Of a stretch of DNA of 51,083 nt, positions 27,817 through 36,218 are shown piece after piece (position 1 is the first letter of the stretch; each line of letters begins with the position of its first letter). The DNA lies in NCBI RefSeq assembly GCF_021655075.1, contig NZ_PPXX01000049.1:1-51083 (forward strand). Direction: 5' to 3'. Origin of the DNA: Clostridium sp. Cult2 (GTDB lineage: Bacteria; Bacillota; Clostridia; Tissierellales; Tepidimicrobiaceae). Both the position numbers and the translations under genes were made by a program. The notes beneath the pieces are model-generated. The model searched no databases. It was not told where the DNA came from and saw nothing but the letters and a program-made list of their open reading frames with translations.

Positions 27817-27844
27817 TTGATAAAAATTATACTTATGATATAAT
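27817..27844 (+). promoter_or_regulatory. Strong extended -10 promoter in the transporter-hydrogenase gap
   Basis: TTGATA (27817-27822), 16-base spacer, then TATAAT (27839-27844) preceded by TGA at 27836-27838, i.e. an extended -10. It lies 417 bases before the next start codon, too far for an ordinary leader. Confidence 0.7.
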
Positions 27845-27850
27845 AATAAC

Positions 27851-28145
27851 TAATATGGTTTATAAATATACATCTTTTTAAAGGGTTATGTTAGTAGCTT
27901 GTTCTTTATTACCATCTACTATAATAAAATGAATATAGGGACGAAAATTCTTACATCTATTATTTATTTGGATTGAGGAATATTTAAAATGCTTTTAAGA
28001 TAGTCAATGATTATTGCTCCAGAAAACATATTTTTATAATTAAAAGTGAAATAAATAACACAATAAAGGATTTGGTGAAACCTTTGCACATTATTTTATG
28101 TCTCAAACCTTAAGCTTATATGTTAAGATTGAGACAAACTTTTAA
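27851..28145 (+). ncRNA. Possible small RNA or long leader upstream of the hydrogenase operon
   Basis: The region between the strong promoter and the hairpin at 28100-28135 has no reasonable ORF. The hairpin pairs GTCTCAA (28100-28106) with TTGAGAC (28129-28135) and CTTAA (28109-28113) with TTAAG (28123-28127), followed by AAACTTTTAATTT. Promoter plus terminator-like hairpin define a hypothetical transcript of about 290 bases. No known RNA family was recognised. It could equally be a degenerate leader. Confidence 0.35.
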
Positions 28146-28158
28146 TTTAGGGCATAAA

Positions 28159-28186
28159 TTGATTTATTGGCTACTTAAACTATAAA
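28159..28186 (+). promoter_or_regulatory. Candidate promoter of the hydrogenase operon
   Basis: TTGATT (28159-28164), 16-base spacer, TATAAA (28181-28186), just downstream of the terminator-like hairpin at 28100 and 75 bases before the first start codon. Confidence 0.55.
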
Positions 28187-28187
28187 C

Positions 28188-28218
28188 TTTAGACAAGCTG
28201 AAACCTTAGCTGTCTAAA
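28188..28218 (+). promoter_or_regulatory. Hairpin or operator at the hydrogenase transcription start
   Basis: TTTAGAC (28188-28194) pairs with GTCTAAA (28212-28218) and AGCT (28196-28199) with AGCT (28208-28211), leaving one bulged A. It begins right at the predicted start of transcription, so it may be a 5'-end stabiliser or a protein-binding dyad. It does not resemble a Rex site. Confidence 0.45.
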
Positions 28219-28260
28219 ATATGCATAATAAATGTTTACAAAGAAAGGAGAAGAGAAAAG

Positions 28261-30093
28261 ATGAGTAGGCTTAGTATTATTACTAGAGACAAAGCACAAG
28301 CAACCGTTGAAACCCTATATAAAGATTTGGAAAGACGGATTATCGCAAGCCCACCAGGATTATGTCCTATAGATTTGGCATCATCTTTTTTAAAGATGTG
28401 TCATGCTCAGACTTGTGGAAAATGTGTTCCATGTAGAATAGGGTTAGGCCAATTGGAAAAGTTGTTAGAAGATGTATTAAATGGGGAGGCAGAATTAGAA
28501 ACTATTGATCTTATCGAAAAGACTGCAAGAACCATATATTATTCAGCTGATTGTGCCATAGGTTATGAAGCAGCAAATATGGTTTTACAGGGTATTAAAG
28601 GCTTTAGGGATGATTTTGAAGAACACATATTACGTGGTAGATGTAATTTTGGACTATATCAACCTGTTCCATGTGTTTCACTTTGTCCTGCTGGGGTAGA
28701 TGTTCCTGGTTATATTGCTTTAATATCTGAAGGTAGATATGAGGATGCAGTTAAATTGATTATGAAAGACAATCCAATGCCAGCAACTTGCGCTTTGGTT
28801 TGTGAACATCCATGTGAAACCAGATGTAGAAGAAATATGATTGATAAATCTATTAATATTAGAGGGTTGAAAAGGTTTGCAGTAGAACATGCTGGAGTAA
28901 TTCCAGCAAAAGAGAAAGCTCCTTCTACTGGAAAGAAGGTAGCTATTGTTGGCGGAGGACCTAGTGGATTAAGTGCAGCTTATTATCTATCCATTATGGG
29001 ACATGATGTTGAAATATTCGAACAAAGACAGAAGCTGGGTGGTATGTTAAGATATGGGATACCAAGCTATAGACTTCCGAGAGATATTTTAGATAAAGAA
29101 ATTGAAACAATTCTTTCTACTGGAATCAAAGCTCATACTGGTGTTATAATTGGTAAGGACTTATCAACCAAAGATTTAAAAGAAAGATTTGATGCTATTT
29201 ATATAGCAATTGGCGCTCATATAGATAAAAAGATTGGTCTTGAAGGTCAGGAAGCAGAAGGAGTTATTTCTGCGGTAGAAGTATTGCGACAAATAGGAGA
29301 CGATGAATATCCTGACTTTACTGATAAATCTATTGTAGTTATTGGTGGAGGAAATGTGGCCATAGATGTGGCACGTTCTGCTGTTCGTTTGGGAGCTAAA
29401 AAGGTAAGCATTGTTTATCGTAGGCGTAAAGTAGATATGCCAGCTATGGACGAAGAAGTTGAAGGTGCTATTGCTGAAGGTTGTGAGATATACGATTTAT
29501 ACACTCCAGGAAAAATTGAAATGGATGATAATGGTCATATTAAAGCCTTATGGGTACAACCACAAATGGTTGGGACTATTGTAGGTGGTAGACCAATACC
29601 AGTAGAGGCAAAAAAGGATACTCAAAGAATTGATTGCGATACATTGATAGTTGCTATAGGTCAAGGAATTGAATCAAAGTCCTTTGAGAAAGATGGAATT
29701 CCAGTGACTAAAGGAGTAATAGATGCTCTTAATTGGGGTGGCATTAAAGATATTCCAGGAGTTTATGCTGGAGGGGATTGTGTATCAGGTCCTGCAACAG
29801 TAATACGTGCAATAGCTGCTGGTAAAGTAGCAGCTGCAAATATAGACAACTATTTGGGTTATTATCATGTTATTGAATCAGATGTAAATATACCAGAGGC
29901 CAGATTAGCAGATAGAATACCTTGTGGCCGTGTAAATATGAGAGAAAGGGACGTTTCAGACAGGATTAAGGATTTTGACTTAGTAGAATATGGTATGACA
30001 TGTGAAGAAGCTAATCAAGAATCCAAAAGATGTTTGAGATGTGATCACTTCGGTTTTGGAGTATTTAAAGGAGGTAGGATTGAGAAATGGTAA
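28261..30093 (+). CDS. NuoF-type iron-sulfur domain fused to GltD-type NAD(P)H flavoprotein, hydrogenase partner
   Basis: A 610-residue protein. Residues about 35-110 match the C-terminal [4Fe-4S] domain of NuoF/HydB (CGKCVPCR with C52, C55, C58, and C98 in SADCAIG). From about 135 it is like glutamate synthase small chain/NfnB: CVSLCPAGVDVPGY, the CEHPCETRCRR cluster region, FAD motif VAIVGGGPSG (227-236), NAD(P) motif VVIGGGNVAIDVA near 360, and the distal GVYAGGDCVSG. It ends with CLRCDHFG. The NuoF FMN/NADH Rossmann part is absent. It overlaps hydA by seven bases and probably passes electrons between NAD(P)H and the hydrogenase (inference). ATG 28261 follows AAAGGAGAAG. Confidence 0.85.
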   Translation: MSRLSIITRDKAQATVETLYKDLERRIIASPPGLCPIDLASSFLKMCHAQTCGKCVPCRIGLGQLEKLLEDVLNGEAELETIDLIEKTARTIYYSADCAIGYEAANMVLQGIKGFRDDFEEHILRGRCNFGLYQPVPCVSLCPAGVDVPGYIALISEGRYEDAVKLIMKDNPMPATCALVCEHPCETRCRRNMIDKSINIRGLKRFAVEHAGVIPAKEKAPSTGKKVAIVGGGPSGLSAAYYLSIMGHDVEIFEQRQKLGGMLRYGIPSYRLPRDILDKEIETILSTGIKAHTGVIIGKDLSTKDLKERFDAIYIAIGAHIDKKIGLEGQEAEGVISAVEVLRQIGDDEYPDFTDKSIVVIGGGNVAIDVARSAVRLGAKKVSIVYRRRKVDMPAMDEEVEGAIAEGCEIYDLYTPGKIEMDDNGHIKALWVQPQMVGTIVGGRPIPVEAKKDTQRIDCDTLIVAIGQGIESKSFEKDGIPVTKGVIDALNWGGIKDIPGVYAGGDCVSGPATVIRAIAAGKVAAANIDNYLGYYHVIESDVNIPEARLADRIPCGRVNMRERDVSDRIKDFDLVEYGMTCEEANQESKRCLRCDHFGFGVFKGGRIEKW

Positions 30094-31826
30094 ATTTAAT
30101 CATTGACAATAAAAAAATCACAGTCCCTGAAGGGACTACAATCCTAGACGCAGCCAAAATGAATCATATACCGATTCCACACCTCTGTTACTTGAAGGAA
30201 CTAAACGAAATTGGTGCCTGTAGAATATGTGTAGTTGAAATAAAAGGAATCAATAGGTTGGTTACAGCTTGTAATAATGTAGTTGAAGAAGGGATGGTAA
30301 TTTATACAAATAGTCCTAAAGTACGTGAAACAAGGCGAATAAATGTAGAATTAATTCTTTCTCAACATGATGCAAGATGTGCTGTTTGTGTTAGAAGTGG
30401 GAATTGTAGTTTGCAAACAATAGCCAATGATTTAGGAATTATAGACATTCCGTTTAAAGAGGATTTACCTCATGCTAAATGGACAGAAGGTTTTCCATTA
30501 GTTCGGAATTATGAAAAGTGTATTAAATGTATGAGATGTGTACAGGTTTGTGATAAAATACAAGATTTGCATATATGGGATGTATCTAATACAGGTTCTA
30601 GAACAAATGTGGATGTTTCTTTTAATAGGAGGATTGAAGAGTCGGATTGTGCTCTTTGTGGTCAATGTATTACCCATTGTCCAGTGGGAGCACTACGAGA
30701 AAGAGATGATACACAAAGAGTGTTTGATGCATTAGCAGATGAAGAGAAAATTACTGTAGTTCAGATTGCACCAGCAGTAAGAGCAGCTTGGGGAGAAGAT
30801 TTAGGTATTAGCAGGGAATTTGCAACTGTTAAAAGATTAGTAGCAGCTTTAAGGAAGATGGGATTTGATTATATATTTGATACTAATTTTACAGCTGACC
30901 TTACAATTATGGAAGAAGGAAGCGAATTTCTAGAAAAGTTAAAGAACAAAGAGAATGAAAAATTCCCAATGTTCACTTCTTGTTGCCCAGGATGGATACG
31001 TTTTATGAAATCCCAATATCCTGATATGGTAGAACAATTATCAACTGCTAAATCTCCTCAACAAATGTTTGGAGCAATTGCTAAATCCTATTATGCAGAG
31101 TTATTAGGTGTTGATCCTACAAGAATATTTTGCATCTCTATTATGCCATGTACAGCTAAAAAATACGAATGCGATGTTCCTGTGTTGAATGATGCTGGAG
31201 CAGGACAGGATGTAGATGTTGTTCTAACCACTAGAGAAGTAGCCCGTATGATTAAGGCAGAACATATTATTCCAGAAGTTCTTGAGGAAGAAGAATTTGA
31301 TACTCCTTTAGGAATTAGCTCTGGAGCTGCTGTTATATTTGGTGCAACAGGAGGAGTTATGGAAGCAGCCCTTCGTTCAGCTTATTATTTAGTCACCAAT
31401 GAAAACCCTGACCCTGATGCATTTAAAGAAGTAAGGGGAAGAGAAGGTTGGAAGGAAGCAAGTTTTGATTTGGCTGGTTCAAATCTTCGAGTTGCTGTTG
31501 CCAGTGGATTAGGCAATACGAGAAGATTAATTGAAGCCATTAGAGCAGGAAGAGTGGAGTATGATTTCGTTGAAATAATGGCTTGTCCTGGAGGTTGTGC
31601 TGGTGGTGGAGGACAGCCTATTGAAGATGGATCAGAATTAGCTGGAGAACGAGCTGACGTACTATATGGTTTAGATAAAATAAGCGATATTCGTTTTTCT
31701 CATGAAAATCCATCTGTAATCAAATGCTACGAGGATTATTTGGGAAAACCTTTATCTCATAAATCTCATGAATTACTTCATACAGACCAAAAGACTTGGG
31801 AAATGAATGTAATTTCTAAAAAATAA
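30087..31826 (+). CDS. hydA: [FeFe] hydrogenase, group A
   Basis: Cytoplasmic enzyme that reduces protons or oxidises H2. The 579-residue product has an N-terminal [2Fe-2S] ferredoxin domain (to about 78), a His/Cys-ligated cluster region (about 80-120), a two-[4Fe-4S] domain with CIKCMRCVQVC and CALCGQCITHCPVGA, and the H-cluster domain: TSCCPGW (C299, C300), MPCTAKKYE (C355) and MACPGGCAGGGGQP (C500, C504). A C-terminal small-subunit-like segment ends the protein. The ribosome binding site AAAGGAGG lies in the upstream gene. The maturases HydE, HydF and HydG are not in the window. Confidence 0.97.
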   Translation: MVNLIIDNKKITVPEGTTILDAAKMNHIPIPHLCYLKELNEIGACRICVVEIKGINRLVTACNNVVEEGMVIYTNSPKVRETRRINVELILSQHDARCAVCVRSGNCSLQTIANDLGIIDIPFKEDLPHAKWTEGFPLVRNYEKCIKCMRCVQVCDKIQDLHIWDVSNTGSRTNVDVSFNRRIEESDCALCGQCITHCPVGALRERDDTQRVFDALADEEKITVVQIAPAVRAAWGEDLGISREFATVKRLVAALRKMGFDYIFDTNFTADLTIMEEGSEFLEKLKNKENEKFPMFTSCCPGWIRFMKSQYPDMVEQLSTAKSPQQMFGAIAKSYYAELLGVDPTRIFCISIMPCTAKKYECDVPVLNDAGAGQDVDVVLTTREVARMIKAEHIIPEVLEEEEFDTPLGISSGAAVIFGATGGVMEAALRSAYYLVTNENPDPDAFKEVRGREGWKEASFDLAGSNLRVAVASGLGNTRRLIEAIRAGRVEYDFVEIMACPGGCAGGGGQPIEDGSELAGERADVLYGLDKISDIRFSHENPSVIKCYEDYLGKPLSHKSHELLHTDQKTWEMNVISKK

Positions 31827-31833
31827 TAATAAT

Positions 31834-31869
31834 AAACCTCTAAGTATATTTTTTATACTTAGAGGTTTT
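31834..31869 (+). terminator. Intrinsic terminator of the hydrogenase operon
   Basis: AAACCTCTAAGTATA (31834-31848) and TATACTTAGAGGTTT (31854-31868) form a perfect 15-bp stem around a T5 loop, seven bases after the hydA stop. The trailing T-run is short. Confidence 0.88.
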
Positions 31870-31925
31870 ATAAAATATAATGAGACTGATATTGAAGCTG
31901 ACAAATTTATAAGAGGTGTATAAAA

Positions 31926-32900
31926 ATGAGAAAAAAATTATTATGCTTATTATATTTAATAATAATACTTTCACTAACTACTAGTTGTGGGACTAAAGAA
32001 GTTAAGGAACCTGAAACCATTGAATTCTGTTTTAGAGATGGAATTCCAGCATTAACTGTTGCTAAACTTATGAAGGATAATCCCACTATGGCTGAAAACA
32101 TTACTATAAATTATGAAATACAAAAATCTCCCGACTTGCTAGTGACTAAGATATTGAAAGAAGAAGCAGATATTGCAATAGTTCCTTCGAATTTAGCTGC
32201 TCAAGCTTTTAATAAAGATTTACCTTACAAAATAGTAGGAACTTCCACCTGGGGAACTATATATCTAGTAAGTACAGAGGACATTAATAGTTTTGAAGAA
32301 TTGAAGGGTAAAGAAATATATGCCTTTGGAAAAGGGCTTACTCCAGATTTAGTGCTTAGGTATGTTCTTTCTGAAAATGGTATTAATCCAGATAAAGATG
32401 TAGAAATAACCTACTTAAATTCTGCTGGGGAAGTAGGTCCTGCATTTATTAGTGGGAAAACTAATATAGCCCTTGTGGCAGAACCTTTAGCAACAAGTAT
32501 AATGATGAAAAAAGAAGATACTAAGATTATATTTAATTTAAATAAAGAATGGAGTAATATTACTGGTACGGATAAAGGCTATCCTCAAGCTAGTCTAATA
32601 ATTAAATCAGACCTAATAGAGAATAATAAAGAATTTGTTGAGAAATTTATCCAAGTATATGAAGAAAGTATTAAATGGGCAAAAGAAAACCCAAATATTG
32701 CTGGAACTTATGCTGAGGAACTAGAACTAGGAGTAATGAAGCCAGTAATAGTGAAAGGAATTGATAGAATCAATATAGGTTCTTTCCCAATTGAAGATAG
32801 TAAGAAGGAATATGAGACCTATTTTGAGGCTATTATGGATTTTGCCCCAGATTTTATAGGAGGAAAACTTCCCGATGAGGAAATTTATTTTGAAAGATAG
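31926..32900 (+). CDS. ABC importer substrate-binding lipoprotein (NMT1/SsuA-like)
   Basis: Periplasmic-binding-protein type II fold of the SsuA/TauA/ThiY kind, anchored as a lipoprotein: signal peptide ending SLTTSC with lipid-modified C21. The 324-residue mature region has typical blocks (KGKEIYAFGKGLTPDLVLRY and LVAEPLATSIM, the VAEP motif before the hinge). Substrates of the family include sulfonates, nitrate, bicarbonate and thiamine precursors; nothing here decides which. Its 3' end overlaps the permease gene, and the ATPase gene follows. No riboswitch was seen upstream. Confidence 0.85.
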   Translation: MRKKLLCLLYLIIILSLTTSCGTKEVKEPETIEFCFRDGIPALTVAKLMKDNPTMAENITINYEIQKSPDLLVTKILKEEADIAIVPSNLAAQAFNKDLPYKIVGTSTWGTIYLVSTEDINSFEELKGKEIYAFGKGLTPDLVLRYVLSENGINPDKDVEITYLNSAGEVGPAFISGKTNIALVAEPLATSIMMKKEDTKIIFNLNKEWSNITGTDKGYPQASLIIKSDLIENNKEFVEKFIQVYEESIKWAKENPNIAGTYAEELELGVMKPVIVKGIDRINIGSFPIEDSKKEYETYFEAIMDFAPDFIGGKLPDEEIYFER

Positions 32901-33633
32901 AAAATTATCTATTATTTCAAAGATTATAATAATAGGGTTCTGGATACTATTATCCAAACTTATAGATAACGAAATAATATTTCCTACAATTAAGAGTACC
33001 TTAATAAGCTTAATGGATATTATTAAGGGACCAAATTTTATCAATATAATAAAATATTCTTTAATAAGAAGTTTGTTTGGTTTTTTAATTTCTTTATTTT
33101 TAGCAATACTTATAGGAATATTGTCCAGCATTTCTAAGGTTATATATAATTCAATGATTCCTGTAATAAAATTTTTAAGTTCAGTGCCTACAATGGCAAT
33201 AATTATATTAGCCCTTATATGGTTGAATAATGAATTTGCACCTATGTTTGTAGGGTTTATTATGGTATTTCCCATATTGTACGAAACGGTTTTAAATGGT
33301 ATATTAAATGTAAACAGAAATATTATTGATATGGCTCAATTATATAAGGTTGATAAAATTACTATCATTAAAGATATCTATTTACCAAGTATTTTTTTAA
33401 ACTTAAGTCTTGTTTTTACATCTACTATAGGAATTAATCTAAAGATGGTAATTGCAGGAGAGGCTTTGGCACAACCTAAGTACGGTATAGGCAGTAATCT
33501 TCAATTACAGAAAACCTATTTAAATACTTCAGGAGTTTTTGCTTGGATTATTATTATCCTCTTGATTTCTAGAACATTTGAATATTTAATGAATGGAATG
33601 AAGCATTTAATAGATATGGATAGATGGAAGTGA
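32875..33633 (+). CDS. ABC importer permease (SsuC-like)
   Basis: Inner-membrane subunit of the BPD_transp_1 type. The 252-residue product has about six membrane segments and the EAA-loop-like DMAQLYKVDKITIIKDIYLPS near residue 160 (quoted as DMAQLYKVDKITII), which couples to the ATPase. ATG 32875 overlaps the upstream gene by 26 bases and has AGGAGG 11 bases before it; an in-frame TTG at 32890 is a possible alternative start. The genes are ordered binding protein, permease, ATPase. Confidence 0.88.
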   Translation: MRKFILKDRKLSIISKIIIIGFWILLSKLIDNEIIFPTIKSTLISLMDIIKGPNFINIIKYSLIRSLFGFLISLFLAILIGILSSISKVIYNSMIPVIKFLSSVPTMAIIILALIWLNNEFAPMFVGFIMVFPILYETVLNGILNVNRNIIDMAQLYKVDKITIIKDIYLPSIFLNLSLVFTSTIGINLKMVIAGEALAQPKYGIGSNLQLQKTYLNTSGVFAWIIIILLISRTFEYLMNGMKHLIDMDRWK

Positions 33634-33637
33634 TATA

Positions 33638-34339
33638 TTGAAATATCAAGTAAAAAATATAACCAAATGTTATGATGATTTAAAAGTGTTAGAAGATATC
33701 ACCATTGATTTTGAGCAAAACAAGACTACATGTATTTTAGGGCCTTCTGGATGCGGTAAGACTACACTTTTAAACATAATAGGGGGAATTACTGAAAAAG
33801 ATTCTGGAAAGATAATAGGCTTTCAAGACGAAGATATGTCTTTTGTTTTTCAGGAAGATAGACTTATTGAATGGAAAAATGTAAAAGAAAATATAAGCTT
33901 TGTATTAAAAAAAAAGATGGATAGAAAACAGATTGAATCCACTATAGATAAATATTTAAAATTGGTAAATCTAGAAGAATATAAATATTTTTATCCAAAT
34001 AGTCTTAGTGGAGGCATGAGGCAAAGAATTAGTATTTTAAGAGCCTTTGCTTATCCTTCTAAACTTCTAGTAATGGACGAACCTTTTAAATCTTTAGATA
34101 TTAATAGCAAGCAGATTGTTACGGATTTCTTAAAAAGGTTAAGAATAGTAGAGGAAAGGACATGTATTTTTGTTACTCATGATATAGAAGAAGCTTTATG
34201 TTTAGGAGATAATATTGTTATACTTACGGATAAACCTACTAAAGTGAAAAAGATTATTAAAAATACTTTTGCCATTAGCCAAAGTGAAAAGGATAGAATA
34301 TTAATAAAGGATTTTATAGAAATGGAACTAACAATATGA
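33638..34339 (+). CDS. ABC importer ATPase (SsuB-like)
   Basis: Energises the adjacent permease. The 233-residue product has Walker A GPSGCGKTT, signature LSGGMRQR, Walker B LLVMDEPFKSLD and the switch histidine in IFVTHDIEEA. The start is TTG 33638, four bases after the permease stop, with only a weak GGAAGTGA ribosome binding site, suggesting translational coupling. It ends before a terminator shared with the convergent exporter operon. Confidence 0.9.
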   Translation: MKYQVKNITKCYDDLKVLEDITIDFEQNKTTCILGPSGCGKTTLLNIIGGITEKDSGKIIGFQDEDMSFVFQEDRLIEWKNVKENISFVLKKKMDRKQIESTIDKYLKLVNLEEYKYFYPNSLSGGMRQRISILRAFAYPSKLLVMDEPFKSLDINSKQIVTDFLKRLRIVEERTCIFVTHDIEEALCLGDNIVILTDKPTKVKKIIKNTFAISQSEKDRILIKDFIEMELTI

Positions 34340-34359
34340 CAAAGATTTCATAGAAAAAG

Positions 34360-34390
34360 GACAGGTAATTTTTTAACTCACCTGTCTTTT
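34360..34390. terminator. Terminator between convergent ABC operons
   Basis: GACAGGT (34360-34366) pairs with ACCTGTC (34380-34386), followed by TTTT and preceded by A-runs, so it can work on both strands. It sits between the importer operon (+) and the exporter operon (-). Confidence 0.8.
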
Positions 34391-34401
34391 ACTAATGGGA
34401 T

Positions 34402-36213
34402 TTATCCTAATATTTCTTTACTTCTTTCCTCTATAAATTGATTAGTATAAAGATTGTAATAATATCCTTTTCTATAAATTAAGCTTTCGTGAGTACCATC
34501 TTCTACAATTTTTCCATTTCTAATCACAATAATTCTATCAGCATTTTTTATAGTAGATAATCTATGGGCTATTACAAAACTAGTCCTTCCCTCTAAAACT
34601 TTTTCTATAGCATATTGTATTTTCTTTTCTGTTTCCGTATCAATGGATGAAGTAGCTTCATCTAATACAAAAAGTTTAGGTTTTCTTACTATAGCACGAG
34701 CAAAGGATAGAAGTTGTTTTTGGCCAGTAGATAATAGATTTCCTCCTTCTCCAACATCGGTATTATATCCTTTTTCAATTTCCATAATAAACTCATGGCT
34801 ATTTACCAATTTGCTTGCCTTTATTATATCCACCTCCGTGGCTTCTAAATTACCATATTTAATATTATCCATTATGGTACCACTAAAAAGATGAGGCGTT
34901 TGTAATACATAACCAAGATTTTCATGAATCCAAGCTTGAGGCATATCTTTATAGTTTATCCCATCTATTAATATTTCTCCAGAAGTAGGTTCATAAAATC
35001 TACAAAGAAGGTTTACAATAGTACTTTTACCAGAACCTGTTTCTCCAACTAAAGCTATTGTTTCTCCAGGATTTACTATTAGGTTGAAATTTTCCAATAC
35101 CTTTTCTCCATTTTTATAAGCAAAGGATACATTTCTAAATTCTATTTTTCCTTTAACTTCAGACCAGTTTTCTTTTTTAGGATTGAAAAAGTCACCATAT
35201 TTTTCAATGGTTTTTTCATCATCTATAATATCAGGTATTTCATCTACAAGTGAAAACACTCTTTCTGCTGAAGCTTGAGCTGATTGTATTTCTGCAAAAA
35301 TAACTGCTAATTGTCTAACGGGCTCAAAAAATTGCATAGTATAGGAGATAAAAGCCACCATAGTGCCATAGGAAATAGTTCCAAGAAGAACATTCTTACC
35401 TCCAAAATTTAAGGCCATGGTTGTGCCTATACTACCTAGTACTAACACTATTGGAATATATAAAGAGGATATAATAGTGGCTTTTATAGAGGCTATTTTC
35501 ATCTCTTCAGTTATCATACCAAATTCTTTTATATTAATATCCTCTCTTACTAAAGTTTTAGTGGTTTTTGCTCCAGAGATATCTTCATTATAGGCTGCTG
35601 TAATTCTTGAGTTAATCTTTCTTACTCTCCGTTGAGATTTAAGTATTTTCTTCTGAAAATAAACACTTGCTACAGCTAAAGGAGGGACTACTGTTAAAGT
35701 AATAAAAGCCAATCTAGCATCTAGTTTAAACATGGCAATTATAATAGCAGTCATCATAGTAAGACCCCAAGAAAGATCTACCAATCCCCAAGATATGGTT
35801 TCACTTAATCTATTTATATCTGAAGTCATTCTAGCCATTAACCATCCCACAGCTTTTTCATCATAATAAGATAAAGAGAGTATTTGAAGTTTATTAAATC
35901 CATTTTTTCTTATATCATAGGACATGCTGGTTTCAATTTTTCCAGCTAAAGCTAGAAATATAAATACATTTATACCTTGAAGGAGAATGAGAATAAAAAA
36001 TATAAATATAAATTTATCCAACCCTTCTAAAGTGTTTTTCACCACAAAATTATCAATAACATGTCTGGTAAAAAGTGGGAAAATGGAATCTAAGGTTCCC
36101 ACTCCAACCATAACTATGAATAGAATAGAAAATTGTCTTCTATAGGATTTTATAAGAATAAAAAAATTTTTCCAAACATTAAAGTTTAATTTATCATTAT
36201 CCAAGTCTATCAC
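34402..36213 (-). CDS. Heterodimeric ABC exporter, subunit with the consensus ATPase glutamate
   Basis: Type IV ABC exporter half-transporter of 603 residues: six membrane helices in the first ~320 residues, then a nucleotide-binding domain with Walker A GETGSGKST, signature LSTGQKQ (instead of LSGGQ) and Walker B LFVLDEATSSID, with an intact catalytic glutamate. Its partner upstream has an aspartate there, the asymmetry known from TM287/288 and BmrCD heterodimers. It starts five bases after the partner's stop. Together they probably export drugs or lipids; the regulation by a leader peptide favours a drug or peptide substrate (inference). Confidence 0.92.
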   Translation of the reverse strand: MIDLDNDKLNFNVWKNFFILIKSYRRQFSILFIVMVGVGTLDSIFPLFTRHVIDNFVVKNTLEGLDKFIFIFFILILLQGINVFIFLALAGKIETSMSYDIRKNGFNKLQILSLSYYDEKAVGWLMARMTSDINRLSETISWGLVDLSWGLTMMTAIIIAMFKLDARLAFITLTVVPPLAVASVYFQKKILKSQRRVRKINSRITAAYNEDISGAKTTKTLVREDINIKEFGMITEEMKIASIKATIISSLYIPIVLVLGSIGTTMALNFGGKNVLLGTISYGTMVAFISYTMQFFEPVRQLAVIFAEIQSAQASAERVFSLVDEIPDIIDDEKTIEKYGDFFNPKKENWSEVKGKIEFRNVSFAYKNGEKVLENFNLIVNPGETIALVGETGSGKSTIVNLLCRFYEPTSGEILIDGINYKDMPQAWIHENLGYVLQTPHLFSGTIMDNIKYGNLEATEVDIIKASKLVNSHEFIMEIEKGYNTDVGEGGNLLSTGQKQLLSFARAIVRKPKLFVLDEATSSIDTETEKKIQYAIEKVLEGRTSFVIAHRLSTIKNADRIIVIRNGKIVEDGTHESLIYRKGYYYNLYTNQFIEERSKEILG

Positions 36214-36218
36214 CCCAA

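Noticed and set aside
28188-28218. Rex operator at the hydrogenase promoter
   Set aside because: The dyad reads TTTAGAC/GTCTAAA and lacks the TTGTTAA/TTAACAA half-sites.
30538-30735. 65-residue + strand frame inside hydA
   Set aside because: Out-of-frame shadow within the ferredoxin-like domain; no independent start signal.
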